DNA of 9,571 nt, from the NCBI GenBank assembly GCA_018610125.1, contig JAHEOI010000048.1:1-9571 (forward strand), given 5' to 3'. Source of the DNA: Verrucomicrobiota bacterium (GTDB lineage: Bacteria; Verrucomicrobiota; Verrucomicrobiia; Limisphaerales; JAHEOI01). Shown piece by piece: positions 6,130 through 9,571 of this stretch. Numbering within the stretch: the first letter of the stretch is position 1; the number at the start of each line of letters is the position of its first letter. Under the pieces are notes generated by a model. The model had not been told where the DNA came from. It searched no databases and saw only the letters and a list, made by a program, of their open reading frames with translations. Both the position numbers and the translations under genes were made by a program.

Positions 6130-7134
6130 TTACTTCGTACCGACGACCATCGATTGATAGCCGGTAAGCCCTTGAACCTTGGTTTCCCGAAAACCGCATT
6201 CACGCATCCACGCACGGCATTCCTCTCCGGTGTAGTCGAAGCCGCCATGGTGCTCCAGCACCATGTTAAGGCTCATGAGCAGGCCGAGAGCATTGTGACG
6301 TCGCTCATCGTCAATCAACGTCTCGTACACGATCAAAGCGCCGCCTTCCGGTAAAGCCTGGTAACCCTTGCTTAATAGCTGCTTTTTCTCCTCGAGGTTC
6401 CAGTCGTGTAGAATATGGCCCATAATGAGGACGTCAGCCTGTGGGAGTGGATCTTTGAAAAAGTTGCCTGCTTTAAACCCAACGCGGTGACCGGCATGGC
6501 GCGATTGAAGATACTTTTCGAACGCGGGTCGGACCTCCTCCAAGTCAAATCCCCACCCGGAAAGATGGGAATGATTCAACTCCAATTCGGCTGGCACGGC
6601 TCCTTGAGCGGTTCCAATATCGACAAAGGTTTGATATTGTTCCCAGGGAAACTCCGAGGCAATGGCTTTTGCCGCGCCCATACTGAGTCCTGTCATTGAA
6701 CTTAAAAACGACTCGAGCCGCTCCGGATCGGAATACAACGTATTGAACATGTCGCCGCCGGATTTGATTTCGTTTTGAGGATGGCCGGTGCGGAGCCCTT
6801 CGGTCAGTGATCCCCAGAGCGAATACAATCGGTGATTCGCCAATTCAAGCCAGCCCCCCATGTAAGACGGTTTCGTTGCATCCAGAAAATAATCTGTTTC
6901 GCTAGTGTTTTGATAAACGCCGTCACTGCGGGTCAACATCCCTAGTGCCACCAACGCGTCGAAGAAATCCTGTGCGCCGCGCGGGTGAATGCCGATCCGC
7001 TTGGCCAGCGTCGGCGCCGTGAGCGGCCCCTGGTGAGCTAATTCTGTGAACACCTTGAGCTCGACGGCGCTCAATAGGGTCTTGGCACTCCAAAACCCCA
7101 TTCCGACCTCCATAATAGAGTTGGGTGAAATCAT
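6130..7134 (-). CDS. SAM-dependent O-methyltransferase, COMT/hydroxyneurosporene type
   Basis: The 334-residue protein has the two-domain layout of the plant-COMT/acetylserotonin O-methyltransferase family. An N-terminal winged-helix dimerisation domain (about 10-95: 'GFWSAKTLLSAVELKVFTELA', then 'LTAPTLAKRIGIHPRGAQDFFDALVALGML') precedes a Rossmann-fold catalytic domain. The SAM-binding loop is 'FVDIGTAQGAVPAEL' (170-184), with acidic residues near 197-200 for the ribose. 'GHILHDWNLEEKKQLL' (239-254) carries the family His243-Asp pair, His being the usual catalytic base, and 'EGGALIVYETLIDD' follows at 263-276. It should act in the cytoplasm and methylate a hydroxyl of a small molecule; the substrate cannot be read from sequence. 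ATG 7134 fits the family N-terminus, but ATG 7101 has GGAGG five bases upstream, so a 323-residue form is possible. No biosynthetic partner lies nearby. Confidence 0.9.
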   Translation of the reverse strand: MISPNSIMEVGMGFWSAKTLLSAVELKVFTELAHQGPLTAPTLAKRIGIHPRGAQDFFDALVALGMLTRSDGVYQNTSETDYFLDATKPSYMGGWLELANHRLYSLWGSLTEGLRTGHPQNEIKSGGDMFNTLYSDPERLESFLSSMTGLSMGAAKAIASEFPWEQYQTFVDIGTAQGAVPAELELNHSHLSGWGFDLEEVRPAFEKYLQSRHAGHRVGFKAGNFFKDPLPQADVLIMGHILHDWNLEEKKQLLSKGYQALPEGGALIVYETLIDDERRHNALGLLMSLNMVLEHHGGFDYTGEECRAWMRECGFRETKVQGLTGYQSMVVGTK

Positions 7135-7389
7135 AGTTTTGAGGGTGGTAAAATAGCCTTTTGAAAGTCAAGGGCTGTCTTATGCCTCAGAGATTGCAGG
7201 CATTGAAGATCGCTAAGAATAAGGTTAGGCCGTTGGGAATACGTAGGTTACGGATTGACTAAGGCCGCGTTTAAGTAAGAAATGAGGAGAATTGTGAGAG
7301 AGGATTACGGGAAATTCAGTATGCTGTCTTTAAGTGTTTAGGGTTGTTACGTTTTCATGGACTACCACCTTGGAGTCAAACGGAAACGC

Positions 7390-7417
7390 TTGACATTGGT
7401 CTTTTCATGACAATAAA
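7390..7417 (+). promoter_or_regulatory. Candidate sigma70-type promoter for the SDR gene
   Basis: A perfect -35 hexamer TTGACA (7390-7395) is followed, after 16 bases, by AATAAA (7412-7417), which matches four of six -10 positions. Transcription would start near 7425 and give a leader of about 100 nt before the TTG start. The prediction rests on consensus only. Confidence 0.35.
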
Positions 7418-7429
7418 TGCTCCGCAATA

Positions 7430-7464
7430 AGAGCCATAGGATTGATTGATGCTTCCGTGGCTCT
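7430..7464 (+). other. 7-bp stem-loop in the predicted SDR leader
   Basis: AGAGCCA (7430-7436) and TGGCTCT (7458-7464) are perfect complements around a 21-nt loop that contains GATTGATTGATG. The element lies between the promoter candidate and the AAGGAG ribosome site, so it could form in the 5' untranslated RNA. A regulatory role is inference. Confidence 0.3.
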
Positions 7465-7511
7465 GGTCGGTAGAAGATTTCATTAAAAGCTCAGCAAGAG
7501 ATCGGAATAGG

Positions 7512-7517
7512 AAGGAG
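7512..7517 (+). promoter_or_regulatory. Consensus ribosome binding site that fixes a TTG start for the SDR gene
   Basis: AAGGAG lies six bases before TTG at 7524. It is the best Shine-Dalgarno match seen in the window. The start it selects gives 'MAELGGQIAVVTGGGTGMG', the usual distance between SDR N-terminus and nucleotide-binding motif. Confidence 0.75.
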
Positions 7518-7523
7518 AATGCA

Positions 7524-8258
7524 TTGGCGGAATTAGGCGGACAGATTGCTGTGGTGACCGGCGGTGGCACGGGCATGGGATGGGCCGTTGCGGCGGCCTT
7601 GGCGAATGAGGGGAGTCGTGTCGTCATCGTCGGCCGACGGGAAGCGGTATTACGGGAAGCCGCAAAAGGGGTTACGCCGCCTGAGCCGATTCGTTGGAAG
7701 GAGTGTGATGTGGCTGACCGGGACCAGGTGACCCAGCTTTTCGACTGGGTGCAGACAGAACTGGGGGAGCCGGATATTCTGGTCAACGGAGCCGGAATCA
7801 ACATCGCCAACAGGATGATGGCCAATGTCGATCCGGCCGATTTCGACCGCGTGATGAAAGCCAACACCACCGGAACCTTTAATTGCATCCATGCGGTGCT
7901 GCCGCAAATGCGTCGGCGCCAAAGAGGGCTGATCGTCAATATTGTTTCGATCGCGGGTAAGCGGTCACTGAAGCTGGCCGGTTTGCCCTATTCGGCGTCG
8001 AAGTTCGCTCAGGCGGCAATCGGCACGTTCGTCGCCCAGGAAGCGGCTGAGGACGGGGTGCGCGTGACCAATCTTTATCCGGGCGAGACGAACACTCCGA
8101 TCGTCGAACACCGCCCCGAGCCCCCGCCGCCCGAACAACGCGCGCATATGTTACAGCCCGAAGACATTGCCGAGTGCGTGCTAATGGTGGCCAAGCTTCC
8201 GCCTCGGGCTGTCGTCCCCGAGCTGGTGGTGACACCGCCTTATTTGATGCTGGATTGA
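7524..8258 (+). CDS. Short-chain dehydrogenase/reductase (classical SDR)
   Basis: The 244-residue product from TTG 7524 has the normal length for a classical SDR. It shows the nucleotide-binding 'TGGGTGMG' (12-19), 'CDVADRDQV' (61-69), 'LVNGAG' (86-91) and the catalytic tetrad Asn114 ('MKANTTGTF'), Ser142 ('NIVSIAG'), Tyr156 and Lys160 ('YSASK'). 'YPGETNTP' (185-192) is the usual loop after the active site. 'GRRE' at 37-40, after strand two, suggests NADP(H) preference because basic residues replace the acidic residue of NAD enzymes; this is an inference. It is a soluble cytoplasmic oxidoreductase acting on a hydroxyl/keto group, substrate unknown. It is the only leftward-to-rightward gene in the window and converges on the prepilin gene. 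An upstream in-frame ATG (7449) would add 25 residues with no family support. Confidence 0.92.
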   Translation: MAELGGQIAVVTGGGTGMGWAVAAALANEGSRVVIVGRREAVLREAAKGVTPPEPIRWKECDVADRDQVTQLFDWVQTELGEPDILVNGAGINIANRMMANVDPADFDRVMKANTTGTFNCIHAVLPQMRRRQRGLIVNIVSIAGKRSLKLAGLPYSASKFAQAAIGTFVAQEAAEDGVRVTNLYPGETNTPIVEHRPEPPPPEQRAHMLQPEDIAECVLMVAKLPPRAVVPELVVTPPYLMLD

Positions 8259-8259
8259 G

Positions 8260-9147
8260 CTACTGTTGAAGGCTGCCATGCTTGACCGGGAAGTGCGAGC
8301 TGGCCCAGTTGAAATCGGCACTCCCGGGGTGCTTGGCAAAGAACTTGTCGCTCGGGTCCTCCACTTCAGCGATCCGAATTGTGCGGGGGTCTTCCCATCT
8401 ATGGTTTTCGGCATGGCCATCGGCAAAGCCGAATGTGCTTCCGTTGTTATGCCAGATTGCGGGGGCGTCGATCCAATTGCCTTGAAAGGTGCCAGGTGCC
8501 GGATTGAGGACCCATGACCCGAGGTTCCATCCCCGATTATCGGCTTCTTCAACGAACACATAGCTCTTGGCAGGGGCCAAGACTTCCGAAACTTTCTTGA
8601 CGATGATATCGCCGGCTTCAAAGCTCCATCCTCCGTTCCAGCCGCCTGCAATCGCGTAACTGTCATAGGCAAAGCCGTCTCCGAGCTTCTGTTCGATTCG
8701 CTCATCGCCGGGGCAATGATAAGAGCCGGTATTTTCAATATAGGGGAAGAGGTTGCCATCACGGATGCCGGCCTCAACCTGTTTGAGGCGCTCTTCTCTC
8801 GGAGAAAGATCCGGTCGGGAAAGGCTATCGTCGGGGCCGGTCCACCAGTCAATCTCGCGAGACGTCTCCGAGCCGACGACCCGGGAATTATTGTCCTGGG
8901 CGTACATCATCCATCCGAGGCTGAGCTGCTTATGGTTGTTCAGGCAGTTTGCCGCGGTGGCTTGCTCCTTCGCCCCTCTGAGGGCAGGCAAGAGCATGCT
9001 GGCGAGGATGGCGATGATTGCAATGACGACCAGCAGCTCAATCAGGGTAAACCCGCTCGTATCATTTCGAGGGCGGGCTCTTCGGGACAGCTCGGTAGGA
9101 CGCACTCCTTTGTTTCGCTCTTCTTGGGCACACTCAAGGTTTTTCAT
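8260..9147 (-). CDS. Type IV prepilin-like / pseudopilin protein with H-X9-DG motif
   Basis: The 295-residue protein begins with a long basic leader ending at Gly32, followed by 'FTLIELLVVIAIIAILASMLLPAL' (33-56). This is the prepilin N-methylation segment with Glu at +5, which a PilD-type peptidase would cut after Gly32. Downstream are features I associate with the large PVC family of such proteins: 'NCLNNHKQLSLGWMMYAQDN' (68-87), 'YHCPGD' (143-148), and His233 followed by exactly nine residues and Asp243-Gly244, the H-X9-DG signature ('HNNGSTFGFADGH'). The globular part should sit outside the inner membrane. Such proteins are very numerous in Verrucomicrobiota, Lentisphaerota and Planctomycetota genomes, and their individual roles are mostly unknown. 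The start is ATG 9147; AGGA lies too far upstream to be a clear ribosome site. No secretion or pilus genes are adjacent, so it is an orphan copy. Confidence 0.93.
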   Translation of the reverse strand: MKNLECAQEERNKGVRPTELSRRARPRNDTSGFTLIELLVVIAIIAILASMLLPALRGAKEQATAANCLNNHKQLSLGWMMYAQDNNSRVVGSETSREIDWWTGPDDSLSRPDLSPREERLKQVEAGIRDGNLFPYIENTGSYHCPGDERIEQKLGDGFAYDSYAIAGGWNGGWSFEAGDIIVKKVSEVLAPAKSYVFVEEADNRGWNLGSWVLNPAPGTFQGNWIDAPAIWHNNGSTFGFADGHAENHRWEDPRTIRIAEVEDPSDKFFAKHPGSADFNWASSHFPVKHGSLQQ

Positions 9148-9220
9148 AAGCTAACGACAATCTTCCTGGCAGTTGAGACTCTCCGCATTTGGACTTCAAC
9201 CAAATAAAAAGCGGGAAAAG

Positions 9221-9264
9221 GCCCGACGCAAGGAAATTTTGGGCCCGACGCAAGGAAATTTTGG
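9221..9264. repeat. Perfect tandem duplication of a 22-bp unit upstream of the prepilin gene
   Basis: Two identical, directly adjacent 22-bp units (9221-9242 and 9243-9264) each begin GCCCGACGCA and end AAATTTTGG. They lie 74-117 bp upstream of the prepilin start codon. On the reverse strand the start-proximal copy contains TTGCGT, followed 17 bases later by TTTATT, a weak -35/-10 candidate. The pair could be a duplicated regulator site or simple replication slippage. Confidence 0.85.
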
Positions 9265-9335
9265 TTCAGGATTGTTCAAGGAATTTAGCGAGGCGTTGCC
9301 TCCGACCATTCGAGGCATGAGTGATCAAGCTGAGC

Positions 9336-9384
9336 AGGGGACTGCGCCCCTACCACCGCTGTTGGGGTAGGGATCGCAATCCGC
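9336..9384. repeat. Back-to-back pair of GGTAGGG-headed inverted repeats
   Basis: AGGGG-ACTGCG-CCCCT (9336-9351) is a 5-bp hairpin whose reverse strand starts with GGTAGGG. On the plus strand GGTAGGG (9366-9372) starts a second unit containing GGAT-CGCA-ATCC. CCCTACC (9348-9354) and GGTAGGG (9366-9372) are themselves perfect 7-bp complements around an 11-nt spacer, so the pair can fold as one larger cruciform. Confidence 0.5.
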
Positions 9385-9396
9385 TGCGGTCCGCGC

Positions 9397-9412
9397 CTTC
9401 GCCTGTGCGAAG
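9397..9412. terminator. CTTCGC-CTGT-GCGAAG hairpin
   Basis: A perfect 6-bp stem with a four-base loop lies at the end of the repeat cluster. It has the geometry of a terminator stem but no T-run follows on either strand. It may equally be part of the intergenic repeat element or a stop signal for a gene beyond the right edge. Confidence 0.25.
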
Positions 9413-9571
9413 ACATTCTAAAACTTGACTCATCCTCAACGAATTTCGGCCTTTCAAGGCCGCTAGCCGGCACTTGATGGAGAAGGCTTTTCGAAACGGA
9501 TTTATCTTGTCGAAAAAGTCAAGTCCCGGTTATGGTCGCGGATATTCATGGGGAAACAGACGATCGTATGG

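Larger units (their letters stand above)
7135..7523. other. Divergent intergenic region between methyltransferase and SDR genes
   Basis: This gap of about 389 bp should carry promoters for both flanking genes. It is visibly richer in A/T than the genes. On the plus strand it holds a TTGACA promoter candidate and a hairpin, listed separately. On the reverse side no clear -35/-10 pair with normal spacing precedes the methyltransferase. An in-frame ATG at 7449 with AGGA seven bases upstream could extend the SDR, but the canonical family N-terminus argues against it. Confidence 0.5.
9265..9571. other. Right-edge region with inverted repeats and no supported gene
   Basis: I see no convincing gene. 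The region contains the GGTAGGG inverted-repeat cluster (9336-9412) and a further stem at 9447-9462 (CGGCCTT-TC-AAGGCCG). All frames near the end are short and open to the edge. Plus-strand ATGs at 9477 and 9532, or a 13-codon reverse-strand tail ending with TAA at 9532-9530, could belong to a neighbouring gene, but the window ends too soon to decide. Confidence 0.5.

Noticed and set aside
7376..8852. Long reverse-strand open frames over the SDR gene (7376-7939, 7936-8235) and an extra frame over the prepilin gene (8181-8852)
   Set aside because: They are shadows of genes with complete motif sets and have low-complexity Ser/Arg/Pro-rich translations.
9477..9571. Possible gene starts at 9477 and 9532 or a reverse-strand gene end at 9530
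   Set aside because: At most about 31 codons are visible, with no ribosome site or recognisable motif before the window ends.
1..9571. CRISPR arrays, tRNA/rRNA genes, insertion sequences, prophage or toxin-antitoxin genes
   Set aside because: I found no regularly spaced repeats, cloverleaf-like sequence, transposase or phage-type product on either strand.

Overview
This window looks like a chromosomal segment of a PVC-superphylum bacterium, most likely Verrucomicrobiota. Lentisphaerota or Planctomycetota remain possible. The main evidence is a type II-secretion-G-like prepilin with a precise H-X9-DG motif, a membrane-anchored HEAT-repeat protein with a 'GKPVPYW' segment, a PQQ quinoprotein with a cytochrome c domain set inside it, and an enolase-superfamily gene of the mandelate racemase type. 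The assignment rests on recalled family knowledge, not on a database search.

Layout, left to right. Positions 1-1529 (minus) hold an MFS permease whose 3' end runs off the left edge. Next are a 199-residue HEAT-repeat protein (1809-2408, minus), a decayed mandelate racemase/muconate lactonizing-type gene (2543-3442, minus), and a large periplasmic PQQ-dependent dehydrogenase (3539-5734, minus). A gap of about 395 bp, rich in short inverted repeats, separates this from a class I O-methyltransferase (6130-7134, minus). A divergent intergenic region of about 389 bp follows, then an SDR oxidoreductase (7524-8258, plus). The SDR converges on the H-X9-DG prepilin (8260-9147, minus), with one base between their stop codons. 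The last 424 bp hold a perfect 22-bp tandem repeat and another cluster of inverted repeats, but no gene I can support.

Five of the seven genes (methyltransferase, dehydrogenase, enolase relict, HEAT, MFS) point left and could be partly co-transcribed, although most gaps are long (96-395 bp). A reasonable inference is that the dehydrogenase, enolase-type enzyme and permease once formed a route for oxidising, importing and dehydrating a sugar or sugar acid. The enolase step now appears broken: an in-frame TAG splits its barrel and its N-terminal domain is missing.

The most notable observations are the double lesion in the enolase gene, the cytochrome c domain embedded in the quinoprotein, the 22-bp tandem repeat upstream of the prepilin gene, and a family of GGTAGGG-headed inverted repeats in two separate intergenic regions. 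I see no CRISPR array, tRNA, rRNA, transposase or phage gene.
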